NCBI GenBank assembly: GCA_964486925.1 | Contig: CAZAOY010000030.1 | Span: 1-32,234, forward strand | Source: CAZAOY01 sp964486925 | Lineage (GTDB): Bacteria; Bacillota; Clostridia; Oscillospirales; Ruminococcaceae | Reading direction: 5' to 3' | DNA: 32,234 nt | Shown here: one piece after another, positions 14,587 to 23,606 of the stretch | Layout of the letters: the number at the start of each line of letters is the position of its first letter | Numbering within the stretch: the first letter of the stretch is position 1 | Position numbers and translations under genes: made by a program | Notes under the pieces: generated by a model | Seen by the model: the letters and a program-made list of their open reading frames with translations, nothing else | Database searches by the model: none | Told to the model about the DNA's origin: nothing

Positions 14587-15483
14587 ATGAAGGGTATAGT
14601 ATTTGATATACAAAAATTTTCGGTACATGATGGGCCGGGGATTAGGACTAGCGTATTTTTAAAGGGTTGTATGATGAGGTGTATCTGGTGTCATAACCCA
14701 GAGTCCTTTAGCAAGAATCCCGAGCTTTCATATAAAAAGGATCAGTGTGTATACTGCGGTAGATGTGCAGAGGTATGTAGACATGGTGTACATAATGTTG
14801 ATGGTGAGGCTAGGATTCATACCGTTAAGTTTGATAGCTGTGTCGCTTGTGGTGACTGTGTGTCCGAGTGCTTGTCTGGCTGTCTGTCGATATTCGGTAA
14901 GGAGATGGAGGCTAATGAGGTTATAGCTGAGGTGCTAAAGGATAAGCACTATTATGCTTCCTCAAACGGTGGGGTGACCTTTACCGGAGGAGAGCCTACC
15001 ATTCAGTTTGAGTTTTTGCTAGAGCTGTTAAATTCGGCGAAGGCTAATAATCTTAACACCTGTGTGGAAACAAACGGTATAATTAAGCAGGAGAACCTAA
15101 TAAAGCTACTTCCTCTTGTGGATCTTTTTTTGATTGACTACAAAGCAACAGGAGATGATTTACATAAACAGCTTACTGGTGTTAGCAGTAACACTGTGTT
15201 AGAGACGCTAACAACGCTAAGAGAGCATAACAAAGAGGTGTGGTTAAGATGTCCTGTGGTGCAGGGTGTTAACGATACAGCTGAGCATTTTAAAGCTATT
15301 AAACAGCTACGGTTACAGCATAAAAATATTACGAAAGCAGAGATTATGGCTTACCATTCCTATGGCAAGCAGAAATGGTCTGACCTTGGCAAGCAATACA
15401 GCTTGGATAGTTTAAATAGTGCTAGCGGGGATATAAAGGCAGAATGGGAAGCGCTAATTGCAATTAAAGACAGTATAGGATAA
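14587..15483 (+). CDS. Glycyl radical enzyme activating protein (radical SAM)
   Basis: 298 residues. The radical SAM cluster motif is C28-x3-C32-x2-C35 (GCMMRCIWCHNPE), preceded by the activase signature SVHDGPGIRTSVFLKG. A ferredoxin-like insert binds two more 4Fe-4S clusters: C54, C57, C60, C64 and C85, C88, C91, C95. GGEPT, the SAM-binding GGE motif, follows. This insert marks activases of the dehydratase/lyase-type glycyl radical enzymes, as opposed to the short PflA. It abstracts a hydrogen from the glycine of its partner, surely the enzyme encoded 68 bases downstream. The best ribosome binding site (AAGGGGA) is about 13 bases from the ATG, which is rather far and may mean modest translation. 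Confidence 0.93.
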   Translation: MKGIVFDIQKFSVHDGPGIRTSVFLKGCMMRCIWCHNPESFSKNPELSYKKDQCVYCGRCAEVCRHGVHNVDGEARIHTVKFDSCVACGDCVSECLSGCLSIFGKEMEANEVIAEVLKDKHYYASSNGGVTFTGGEPTIQFEFLLELLNSAKANNLNTCVETNGIIKQENLIKLLPLVDLFLIDYKATGDDLHKQLTGVSSNTVLETLTTLREHNKEVWLRCPVVQGVNDTAEHFKAIKQLRLQHKNITKAEIMAYHSYGKQKWSDLGKQYSLDSLNSASGDIKAEWEALIAIKDSIG

Positions 15484-15551
15484 TTATACTTATAGTTATA
15501 ATAATAAATAAAATAACGTTTTAATGTATATAGAAAGATAGGGGAAAGAGT

Positions 15552-17780
15552 ATGGAACGCAGTACGGCGATTAAGGAACTAGAGTATCTAGTAGAGTTTT
15601 CAAGGATATACATGGCAACCGATGATATCTATCTTAGGGAGGCAAACTGCCTTAAGCTACAGACGGTTAATATGTTAGAGCCTATAGTAGATGGGGACTT
15701 AATAGCAGGCAGAATGCAGTCAAGGTTTGTTGGGTTTAGCCCGCAGTTTTGCGGACTTTATACCTATTACTACCATGATGATAGGGTAGCAGAGGCAATT
15801 CGTTCGGTTAGGTTTGGCAATAGCGATAAGCTAATCGAGCAGGTTTTAGAGCTTGATGTATTCTGGAAGAAGGAAAAAACCTTGAACAGGTTGTCAGACC
15901 GATTTAAACAAAGATATGGTTTTGTTATGCCTAGCAGCTATAAAGAGCCAGGTATCGCTAACGCAGACGGACGGGTAGCAGGGGTGAATGTGGATCTTGA
16001 TAAGCTTGTACGGCTAGGGTTGCCTGGACTTAGGGCGGAGCTTGCACAGCGGGTGGAGCAAAACGGCGATAACAGCTTCTACAAGGCTATTTCGATTACC
16101 ATTGACACCATAGCCGACGCATGTGAATACTATCGCAAACAGGCGATGGATATGGCGGAAAACGCACAGGACAAACGCAAGGCAGAGCTTTTAGCTATGG
16201 CAGATGTGCTTTTGACCATCCAGACTAATACGCCTTCCTCCTTTGTAGAAGGACTACAGCTTTTCTGGATATATTCGGTAATATCTGATCTTATGAACTA
16301 CGGTAGGATGGATGTCTACCTTGGTGATTTGTATGTAGGTGACCTTGAAAAGAAAACTTTAGACGAAGAGGGTGCGATAGCTTACCTAACCTCTTTATAC
16401 CGCCACTTTATACGGATTGGTAAGGTGCATGACTGTCGTGTTATCGTGGGAGGAAAGGGTAGAAGAAACGAGGAGAATGCAGATAAGCTGGCTATGGTTA
16501 TAATGGAGACCTCTAGACGTGTTCATGAAACTGTGCCACAGCTTACCTATAGATACTATAAGGGCGGTAACGAGGCTTTGTTTGACAAGGCGCTTGAGGT
16601 AAACGCTGAAGGCTGTACCTTCCCGATAATCTACAGTGATGACACCAACATCCCTGCGGTAATGAAGGCATATGGCGTTAGCGAAGAAGAAGCCTGTCGA
16701 TACCTTCCTTTTGGATGTGGCGAATACATCCTAGAGGGTTTGAGTACCGGTACACCAAACAACGGTGTCAACATGCTAAAGGCGTTAGAGGTTACGTTAA
16801 ATAACGGTGTAGACCCGTTCTTTAATGCAGATTATTCACTAAGAACCGGTGCACCCGAAGCTTTAGATACCTTTGACAAGCTTTGGGATGCGTTTGTAAA
16901 ACAGATTACACCGTGGATTGAGTGGGTAGCTTACCATAAAAAGTGCAACTACGATGTAGCTAGGGAGCAGGCGGGTTATCTTCATATGAGCCTACTTATG
17001 GACGACTGTTTAGCGCGTGGTAAGGGGCTGTTAAACGGCGGGGTTAGGTATGAGAATGCCGCTTCAGAGGTGTTTGGAATTATTAGCTGTGCCGACAGCT
17101 TAACTGCTATCAAAAAGTATGTGTATGACGATAAGGTGTTTAGCCTTTCTGAGCTTGTTACGATACTTAATGACAACTGGCAGGGTCACGACAGACAAAG
17201 ACAGCTTCTGCTTAACGCTCCTAAATACGGTAACGACAATGAAGTAGCGGATAGCATGGCGCAGAAGGTGTTTAACTTTATTGCAAACAAGACCATTGAG
17301 GTTGGCGCCGCTATGGGGTTAAACCGTTATCTGATCGTTAGCGTAAACAACAGCATGAGCGCTGAATGGGGCGAGTACTGCGCGGCTTCTGCGTGTGGAA
17401 GATATAGAGGTGCGCCGATGTCTAACGGTAATGGTGCATCCATTGGAGCGGATAAAAACGGGATTACAGCACTTTTAAACTCCATGGCAAAGCTTGACCC
17501 TTCCATCCATGTTGGGGTAATTAATAATGTGCGGTTTACTAAGGAGCTGTTTAAAAGCTCATATGATAAGATAAAAGCTGTGCTAAGGGCGTTTTATGAG
17601 AATAACGGTGTGCAGACTAACATCTGTGCTATCGGTAAGGAGGATCTTGAGAACGCTGTAAGAAATCCTGCAAAGTACCAAAACTTAATAGTACGTATCG
17701 GTGGGTTTAGCGCAAGGTTTGTGCAGCTGTCAGAAACTGTACAGGCGGAGATTATTGCCAGAACTACCTATGATAATTAG
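15552..17780 (+). CDS. Glycyl radical enzyme of unknown substrate
   Basis: 742 residues, somewhat shorter than the 780-850 of PFL, choline lyase and diol dehydratase. The active-site cysteine loop is PFGCGEYILEG, with thiyl Cys389 and Glu391. Characterised dehydratases and lyases have GCVE here, so C-x-E is kept but Val is replaced by Gly. The C-terminal radical loop reads VRIGGFSARFVQL, with radical Gly718 (canonical form RVAGYSAxF). The retained Glu suggests an eliminating enzyme (C-O, C-N or C-S cleavage) rather than pyruvate formate-lyase, which lacks it. Context suggests a sugar-like substrate brought in by the neighbouring ABC transporter. The GGGGAAAGAG site supports the start. I cannot assign it to a known subclass (choline, propanediol, hydroxyproline, isethionate or anhydroglucitol-phosphate) by eye. 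Confidence 0.9.
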   Translation: MERSTAIKELEYLVEFSRIYMATDDIYLREANCLKLQTVNMLEPIVDGDLIAGRMQSRFVGFSPQFCGLYTYYYHDDRVAEAIRSVRFGNSDKLIEQVLELDVFWKKEKTLNRLSDRFKQRYGFVMPSSYKEPGIANADGRVAGVNVDLDKLVRLGLPGLRAELAQRVEQNGDNSFYKAISITIDTIADACEYYRKQAMDMAENAQDKRKAELLAMADVLLTIQTNTPSSFVEGLQLFWIYSVISDLMNYGRMDVYLGDLYVGDLEKKTLDEEGAIAYLTSLYRHFIRIGKVHDCRVIVGGKGRRNEENADKLAMVIMETSRRVHETVPQLTYRYYKGGNEALFDKALEVNAEGCTFPIIYSDDTNIPAVMKAYGVSEEEACRYLPFGCGEYILEGLSTGTPNNGVNMLKALEVTLNNGVDPFFNADYSLRTGAPEALDTFDKLWDAFVKQITPWIEWVAYHKKCNYDVAREQAGYLHMSLLMDDCLARGKGLLNGGVRYENAASEVFGIISCADSLTAIKKYVYDDKVFSLSELVTILNDNWQGHDRQRQLLLNAPKYGNDNEVADSMAQKVFNFIANKTIEVGAAMGLNRYLIVSVNNSMSAEWGEYCAASACGRYRGAPMSNGNGASIGADKNGITALLNSMAKLDPSIHVGVINNVRFTKELFKSSYDKIKAVLRAFYENNGVQTNICAIGKEDLENAVRNPAKYQNLIVRIGGFSARFVQLSETVQAEIIARTTYDN

Positions 17781-17789
17781 GCTAGCGTT

Positions 17790-17833
17790 AAAAGGTGGAG
17801 CTTTACGCAGTAAACTTCGCTTTTCTATTTTTT
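17790..17833 (+). terminator. Terminator after the glycyl radical enzyme gene
   Basis: AAAAG...CTTTT outer pairs and a GAGCTTTAC/GTAAACTTC inner stem (one mismatch, one wobble) are followed by CTATTTTTT at 17825-17833. It would separate or attenuate expression of the downstream hydrolase. Confidence 0.6.
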
Positions 17834-17877
17834 CAGTAACCACTAACTAGTGTAATTCTTAGAAAAGAGCTTATAAT

Positions 17878-18651
17878 ATGGATAAGATTAAGATTTCTAT
17901 TGCCCAGATGGCGGTTTGTAATACCGATGTGGCGGAAAATCTGCGTCAGGTTGAGATAGCGGTTGATAGGGCGATAGATCAGGGGGCGGATATTCTGCTT
18001 ACCCCAGAGGGCATGGTTAGCGGGTATCACACAGACTTTGATCAGAGTCAGGTCGCTGACGCAATCATAAAGATTACTAGACGTGCGAAGGCGGGTAGGC
18101 TAGGTTTAGCGCTTGGAAGCTGTTTTTATGAGGATGATGGTTTATGCTACAACCAACTTAGATTCTATGATAAGGATGGTATCTACCTAGGGTGTCATAC
18201 TAAAACCCTTACCTGTGGTGACCCCTTTCCCCCTCACAGCGGGGAGGTAGACGACTATGCGGTAATGCCACTGCGCACCTTTGATTTTCACGGTGTTACT
18301 ATCGGAGGACTAATCTGCAATGATTTATGGGCGAACCCTGAGTTTACCCCTGGGGACGATACCCATCTAGCGTTAAAGCTAAAGCTTATGGGAGCTAAGA
18401 TGTTATTTCATGCAGTAAACGGCGGATCGGATACCAGTGAGTTTTCGCAGGTGGTGGTTCGAGGATACCACGAGAGCAATCTGCGTATGCGTGCTAGGGG
18501 TTATAAGCTATGGATTGCCTCGGTGGATAATGTGTACACCGATGGCACACCCAATTCATGCAGTAGCGGGGTAGTAAGCCCTAATGGAGAGTGGGCGTTA
18601 AAGCTAGATACCGTAGGGTGCAGGCAGGGGTGCTTTACTGTTTCTTTATAA
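17878..18651 (+). CDS. Carbon-nitrogen hydrolase (nitrilase superfamily)
   Basis: 257 residues, a normal length for single-domain amidases. The catalytic triad is visible: Glu44 in LTPEGMVSGY, Lys109 in CHTKTLT and Cys147 in GLICNDLW. These enzymes hydrolyse amides, ureido groups or nitriles in the cytoplasm. Lying between the glycyl radical enzyme and its likely regulator, it may process an amide-bearing substrate or product of the pathway; this is inference. A terminator precedes it and no good ribosome binding site is evident (weak AAAGAG), so expression may be low or dependent on read-through. A family branch such as beta-ureidopropionase or omega-amidase is not distinguishable by eye. 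Confidence 0.85.
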   Translation: MDKIKISIAQMAVCNTDVAENLRQVEIAVDRAIDQGADILLTPEGMVSGYHTDFDQSQVADAIIKITRRAKAGRLGLALGSCFYEDDGLCYNQLRFYDKDGIYLGCHTKTLTCGDPFPPHSGEVDDYAVMPLRTFDFHGVTIGGLICNDLWANPEFTPGDDTHLALKLKLMGAKMLFHAVNGGSDTSEFSQVVVRGYHESNLRMRARGYKLWIASVDNVYTDGTPNSCSSGVVSPNGEWALKLDTVGCRQGCFTVSL

Positions 18652-18701
18652 GCTTTATTGAAGCTTAGATTAGTTTAATTAAAGATAGTTTGGAGAGTGT
18701 A

Positions 18702-21092
18702 ATGCAGGCAGGCAGGCAGGTTAAGGTAAAGCGTAAAAACTTCTTGCTAAGGAGGGAGATTTTCTTCTCCCTCTTGTTGTCATGCTTTTTTATCGTTATT
18801 ATAATGAGCTTTACCCTTCTTCCTATCTTTACCAATACACAGATTAAGACCACCGCTGATTACATGACAGCCCAGTTAAAGCAGATAACCTATAGCGCAA
18901 ACGTTATGTTTGATGAGGCAAAGAATGTTATTAGCACCACCTATACCGATATAAATGTTAAGAAATCCATGTATAACTGGGATACAAACAGGCTAGAGGA
19001 GGTGGATGCCGTTAATCGGCTAAGGGCAATCAAGAGCTCTCATCCATATGTCTTGTTTATCGGGGTGTACAACGAGCGGTTATCAAGGTATATAACTACA
19101 GGTGGAGTCTTTACCGATCTAGATGAATATGATCCAAACATTGTAAAACGTTCACAGCAGGGGGGATTTGTAAGCTACGCTAGAAGTACAGGGGTTTTGT
19201 ACCCTTTTGCTGAAAATCAAGCGCAGGTGCATACCTTCTCCTTTATCCCTGAGTACTCAAAAACCTATGACAGCAAAAGCTTTGTAGTGGTAGATATGAA
19301 TGCTTCCTACCTTCAAACGCTGATTCAGAATATGTCGGTGGAGAATCAGGAGCAGGAAATTATGGTAATAAACGAGAAGAATATTATCGTATCCCATACA
19401 AACAGCTCGTTATTCCTAACAAATGCGGCAAAAGATGGAAAAGAATTTTTTCCCACCCTTATGCAGGAGAGCGCAAAGCAGAGTGAGGGTAGCTTTACCT
19501 ATAAGGATGACGACGGCAAAAAGATGTTTATAACCTACGTTAAGAATAATAATAACGACTGGTTATATGTAAGTAAACAGCCATATGCTCTTGTGGTAAA
19601 CAACACTTCATTTATCACTAATCTTACTATACTGCTTGCGGGACTTCTTATAATAATCGGTTATTTATTCTCACTGTTTATGGTTAAAAAGATACACAAT
19701 CCGATTAAACAGCTGTATGACAGGGTTGCGGTGATAGATGCAGGCAACCTAGACTATCGTGGTGATAATTTAGTTAAATCTATAACCGATAAGCAGAATG
19801 AAAGGGGAGATATAACTAATGAAGTATTGATTCTGGGCAGTGCGTTTGAGAGCATTGTAAAGCGGTCAAAATCTATGGAGAACTCCTTTAACAGCTCCCT
19901 TTCGGTGCTAAAATTTACCCATCTTAAATTTTTAATAGAGGGTAACCTAGTTAGGGTGGACAAGTCTGCTAGTATCTACGATGAACTGGGGATAAAGTTA
20001 AACAGCCCTTACTATGCTGTGGTAATAATTGAATACTGCGATCTTGCAAAGATAAAATCACAGCTTTCACCTAAGGATCAGATATTGTTTGGGTATGCAG
20101 TTGAGAACGTTGCTACTGAGCTTTTGTCAGAGGTAGCAAAGACGGACTTTTTACATTTTAGTGAGAACCGATTTGTGGCAATTCTACACCTTGAAGAGAT
20201 AGAGATACCGTATCTGCTCGACGAAGCCATTGAACAGATTATCGAGGTTATGATTAAGGAATTTAATGTTGAGATGCGTGGCTGCATCGGTACAGTTTGG
20301 GGTAGCTATAAGGATATCCACCGTTCATATGAGGATGCGGTTTCAGCAATCCAAAGTCGTGTTGCGATATCGGACGAGCGGGTCATCGATGCCAAAACTG
20401 TTCTCTCAAGTCCTAAGGTCAAGCAGTTTCCTACGGTACTTCAAAACAAGCTAATTGATAATATAAAGCAAAAGAACGAGCAGTATGTCAACGACACGGT
20501 GGATGAGATAGTGGGATATCTAAGCGATATTAGTTGGAACTATGCTGTAAACTACTCAAAGCAGATTCTTTTAGCCGTATTTTCACGGTTTGACAGCTTT
20601 ATCGATAAGGATTCTAAAAACCATCATCAGCTATTAAGAGGTGTCGAAAAGATAGAACTAGCGGAGAACCTATACCAGTTAAAGGATACAATACGTAGCT
20701 TTTCACTAGTTGTAACCTCGCTTGTGACGGTGCGTAAGAAGGATAGCGGGAGCGATGTTGTTGCTAAGGTGAAGGAGTACACTAAGGTGAACTTTAGTAG
20801 CTTTGAGCTTAATCTAAACTCCATGGCACAGCATGTAGGGCTATCTCCGGCATACTTTGGTAGAATGTTTGCGGCAACCACTGGGATTAGCTATATCGAT
20901 TACCTTAATAGTGTTAGGGTAGAGGCGGCGGCAGATATCCTTAGAACCACAAAGTCACCTGTTGGGACGATAAGTGAGATGGTAGGTATTGCAAACACCA
21001 ATTATTTTTACACGGTATTCAAGAAAAAGTACGGATGTACCCCCGCTGTTTATCGTAAAGAAAATCAGCAGGGTGGCGCGTTGCAAAAATAA
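18702..21092 (+). CDS. Membrane-anchored AraC-family regulator with extracellular sensor
   Basis: 796 residues. A transmembrane helix near residues 20-44, an extracellular region of about 260 residues (double-Cache-like position), a second helix near 305-328, a HAMP-like linker (IHNPIKQLYDRVAVI), a long cytoplasmic middle region and a C-terminal AraC double helix-turn-helix. In the last part, FELNLNSMAQHVGLSPAYFGRMF and the final IANTNYFYTVFKKKYG-TPAVYR consensus are clear. This one-component layout is common beside Lpl-type sugar transporters in Clostridia, where ligand sensing outside the cell activates the adjacent operon. ATG 18702 is preferred over TTG 18690 because GGAG sits 6 bases upstream of it. 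The first codons are four tandem CAGG units. Confidence 0.9.
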   Translation: MQAGRQVKVKRKNFLLRREIFFSLLLSCFFIVIIMSFTLLPIFTNTQIKTTADYMTAQLKQITYSANVMFDEAKNVISTTYTDINVKKSMYNWDTNRLEEVDAVNRLRAIKSSHPYVLFIGVYNERLSRYITTGGVFTDLDEYDPNIVKRSQQGGFVSYARSTGVLYPFAENQAQVHTFSFIPEYSKTYDSKSFVVVDMNASYLQTLIQNMSVENQEQEIMVINEKNIIVSHTNSSLFLTNAAKDGKEFFPTLMQESAKQSEGSFTYKDDDGKKMFITYVKNNNNDWLYVSKQPYALVVNNTSFITNLTILLAGLLIIIGYLFSLFMVKKIHNPIKQLYDRVAVIDAGNLDYRGDNLVKSITDKQNERGDITNEVLILGSAFESIVKRSKSMENSFNSSLSVLKFTHLKFLIEGNLVRVDKSASIYDELGIKLNSPYYAVVIIEYCDLAKIKSQLSPKDQILFGYAVENVATELLSEVAKTDFLHFSENRFVAILHLEEIEIPYLLDEAIEQIIEVMIKEFNVEMRGCIGTVWGSYKDIHRSYEDAVSAIQSRVAISDERVIDAKTVLSSPKVKQFPTVLQNKLIDNIKQKNEQYVNDTVDEIVGYLSDISWNYAVNYSKQILLAVFSRFDSFIDKDSKNHHQLLRGVEKIELAENLYQLKDTIRSFSLVVTSLVTVRKKDSGSDVVAKVKEYTKVNFSSFELNLNSMAQHVGLSPAYFGRMFAATTGISYIDYLNSVRVEAAADILRTTKSPVGTISEMVGIANTNYFYTVFKKKYGCTPAVYRKENQQGGALQK
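18705..18720 (+). repeat. Four tandem CAGG units directly after the regulator start codon
   Basis: CAGGCAGGCAGGCAGG follows the ATG immediately. Because the unit is four bases, gain or loss of one copy would shift the frame of the regulator. Confidence 0.9.
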
Positions 21093-21116
21093 ATATAGTG
21101 ATGTAAAGAAAAAAGC

Positions 21117-21145
21117 TTGACAGATAGTCTGATTTGTGGTATACT
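21117..21145 (+). promoter_or_regulatory. Promoter of the ylxM-ffh operon
   Basis: TTGACA (21117-21122) and TATACT (21140-21145) are separated by 17 bases, giving a leader of about 80 bases before ylxM. Confidence 0.8.
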
Positions 21146-21232
21146 AAAGATGTTGTGAAATTCATGCGACCTTTTGGTAGTAAGCTTTTTAAAAGAATGA
21201 TTACTATTAGCTTATAGATTGGGGCAGTTTGT

Positions 21233-21553
21233 ATGGAGAAAAACATTGAGTTTGGCAGGCTTTTAGATGTCTACGGAGCATTGCTTCCTTCTAACCAGTT
21301 TGAGCTTATCGATATGTACTGCAATCAGGATCTATCGCTTTCTGAAATATCTGAAAACGAGGGGATAACAAGGCAGGGTGTCCATGATAAGATTAAACGA
21401 GGGCAGGAAAAGCTTTTGGATTTTGAAGAAAAGCTTCACATTATCAAGAAAGAGGCGGTAATTCAGTCGGTATTAGAACTGGTTGACAGCCTTGGTGAAG
21501 GCGATATTATTACTGATATTAAGGACATGTTAAGCGGTTGTTTAACTGAATAG
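21233..21553 (+). CDS. ylxM: YlxM-family helix-turn-helix protein, SRP-associated
   Basis: 106 residues. The N-terminal half is a sigma-region-4-like helix-turn-helix (LSEISENEGITRQGVHDKIKRG), with an acidic coiled C-terminal part. This is the YlxM/p13 family, almost always found directly upstream of ffh in Bacillota; homologues have been reported to modulate signal recognition particle activity. The ffh gene follows 50 bases later on the same strand. Confidence 0.92.
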   Translation: MEKNIEFGRLLDVYGALLPSNQFELIDMYCNQDLSLSEISENEGITRQGVHDKIKRGQEKLLDFEEKLHIIKKEAVIQSVLELVDSLGEGDIITDIKDMLSGCLTE

Positions 21554-21603
21554 ATATTAAGCTTTAAGATATAATTCTTTTGTAGAATAAGGGTGGTGTT
21601 TCT

Positions 21604-22944
21604 ATGGCGTTTGATAGTCTTTCCGAAAAGCTCACGGCGGCTTTTAAAAAGCTAAAGACCAAGGGTAAGCTTTCTGAAGCGGATATTAAGGATGCAATGA
21701 GAGAGGTGCGACTAGCGCTTTTAGAGGCTGATGTTAACTATAAGGTTGTAAAGGACTTTATTAAAAGCGTAAGCGAGAAGGCGGTAGGCGAGGATATACT
21801 AAAGAGCCTTACCCCGGCTCAGCAGGTTATAAAGGTTGTTAATGACGAGCTTTGCTCTTTAATGGGCGGGGAGAATGTGCGGGTTAACATGCCATCTAAA
21901 CCGCCATGTATAATAATGATGTGCGGGCTTCAAGGGGCGGGTAAGACCACCCACTGCGCAAAGCTTGCAAGATACTTTAAGAGCAAGGGTCATCGCCCGA
22001 TGTTAGTTGCATGCGACGTTTACCGTCCTGCGGCGATTGAACAGCTCAAGGTAGTTGGTGCTAAGGCGGAAGCGTTTGTATTTGAGCAAGGTCAAGGTGA
22101 TCCGGTTAACATTGCAAAGGACAGTATAAGACACGCTAAGGATCATGGTTATGACATTGTAATACTTGATACCGCGGGTCGACTTCATATCGATGATTCC
22201 CTTATGACCGAGCTTAAGAACATTAAGTCCGCTGTGGATGTAAATGAGATTATGCTTGTTGTAGACTCAATGATCGGACAGGATGCGGTTAACGTTGCCA
22301 AGACCTTTAATGATGAGCTTGAGATTAGCGGGATTATGTTAACCAAGCTAGACGGTGATACCAGAGGTGGTGCGGCGCTTTCGGTGCTAGCAGTTACCGG
22401 TAAACCTATTAAGTTTGCGGGTGTGGGTGAAAAGGTAGAGGATCTTGAGCTCTTCCATCCAGAGCGTATGGCTTCTAGAATATTAGGCATGGGTGACGTT
22501 TTAACCCTAATTGATAAGGCTACGGCGACCATCGATGAAAAGGGCGCTGACAAGTTAATGCAGAGGGTTAAGGAAAACCGATTTGATATGAACGACCTTC
22601 TAGAACAGCTTCGTGCTGTGGCCAATATGGGGTCTATCCGAGATATACTCGGTATGATACCAGGGGTAGGTAGTAAGATTAAAGATGTTGATATAGATGA
22701 GCGGCAGTTTACCCGAATAGAAGCTATGATTACCTCAATGACACGTGCAGAGCGGGAGAAGCCGTCTATTATAAATCCGTCACGCAAGCGTAGGATCGCT
22801 AGCGGTAGCGGGGTAAAGGTAGAGGATGTAAACCGACTACTAAAGCAGTTTGAACAGATGCAACAGATGTTTAAACAGTTTGGTGGTAAAAAGGGTAAGC
22901 GAAAGGGCATGAATGCGCTAGCTAAGATGGGTCGAGGGTTTTGA
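21604..22944 (+). CDS. ffh: Signal recognition particle protein Ffh
   Basis: 446 residues, the normal length. The N domain (FDSLSEKLTAAFKKL) is followed by the GTPase G domain: G1 GLQGAGKTT at 108-116, DVYRPAA, DTAGR and TKLDGD. The C-terminal M domain includes the signature PGV and SMT-ERxxP-like (MTRAEREKPSIINPSRKRR) region and a methionine/glutamine-rich tail (FEQMQQMFKQF). Ffh binds signal sequences and the 4.5S/SRP RNA to target proteins to the membrane. Its RNA partner gene is not in this window. Confidence 0.97.
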   Translation: MAFDSLSEKLTAAFKKLKTKGKLSEADIKDAMREVRLALLEADVNYKVVKDFIKSVSEKAVGEDILKSLTPAQQVIKVVNDELCSLMGGENVRVNMPSKPPCIIMMCGLQGAGKTTHCAKLARYFKSKGHRPMLVACDVYRPAAIEQLKVVGAKAEAFVFEQGQGDPVNIAKDSIRHAKDHGYDIVILDTAGRLHIDDSLMTELKNIKSAVDVNEIMLVVDSMIGQDAVNVAKTFNDELEISGIMLTKLDGDTRGGAALSVLAVTGKPIKFAGVGEKVEDLELFHPERMASRILGMGDVLTLIDKATATIDEKGADKLMQRVKENRFDMNDLLEQLRAVANMGSIRDILGMIPGVGSKIKDVDIDERQFTRIEAMITSMTRAEREKPSIINPSRKRRIASGSGVKVEDVNRLLKQFEQMQQMFKQFGGKKGKRKGMNALAKMGRGF

Positions 22945-23138
22945 TTTAGTGTAAATGAGTAATTTATTACGAATAGTATATTACTTATAGTCACTATTAT
23001 CGGCGGTAACGCTTTGAATTAGCTTGTAATTGATGGATGGAGATTAACTTTTAGTTTATTAAATGGGGTATATTACAAAATGTATATGGTAATAGCTTCT
23101 TTTTATAAAGTATATCAAATTATGGAGGTGAATATATA

Positions 23139-23381
23139 ATGGCAGTTAAGATCAGATTACGTAGAATGGGTGCTAAGAAAGCTCCTTTTTATCGTGTAGT
23201 GGTTGCGGATTCAAGATATCCTAGAGATGGTAGATTTATCGAAACTATCGGTACCTACGATCCAACTAAGGAACCTGCGGCTGTGTCTATCGACACTGAG
23301 AAGGTTAAGAGCTGGATGGCTAACGGTGCACAACCTACCGATACAGTAAAAAGACTTCTTAAAAAAGTTATGGCTGATTAG
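23139..23381 (+). CDS. rpsP: 30S ribosomal protein S16
   Basis: 80 residues, complete. The start AVKIRLRRMGAKKAPFYRVV and the central DSRYPRDGRFIETIGTYDP are hallmark S16 sequences. GGAGGTG precedes the ATG. A 194-base spacer separates it from ffh; no convincing promoter was found in it. Confidence 0.97.
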   Translation: MAVKIRLRRMGAKKAPFYRVVVADSRYPRDGRFIETIGTYDPTKEPAAVSIDTEKVKSWMANGAQPTDTVKRLLKKVMAD

Positions 23382-23399
23382 TTATCAAATGATATATCT

Positions 23400-23450
23400 C
23401 TCCCCGAAGAAGGTTTCGCTTATAGATAAGGTGACACCCTCATCGGGGAG
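23400..23450 (+). other. Hairpin downstream of rpsP
   Basis: CTCCCCGA (23400-23407) pairs with TCGGGGAG (23443-23450), with further TATAT/ATATA pairs outside and a small GGT-GAC-ACC hairpin within the 35-base interior. No U-run follows, so it is not a standard terminator. A second 8-bp hairpin (ATCACTGA/TCAGTGAT, 23540-23564) precedes khpA. The rest of 23382-23606 shows nothing. Confidence 0.5.
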
Positions 23451-23606
23451 ATATAACCAGTCAAGAATTATTATATCTTTAAGTAATATTACATATTGTA
23501 TATTATTTAAAGGTAGAGTAATTAGGTATTGGTACTATAATCACTGATTTACTACTTCAGTGATAGAGGTACGAGATAATACAACTGTTATGAAAGGAAT
23601 AAAATT

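Noticed and set aside
22185..22994. 269-codon reading frame antisense to ffh
   Set aside because: Ffh is unmistakable on the plus strand with all GTPase motifs; the antisense frame has no family features.
12619..23500. A 16-base string, AATATTACATATTGTA, shared by the spacer at 12619 and the spacer near 23486
   Set aside because: Very AT-rich, only two copies, and no common context; probably chance or weak structural similarity.
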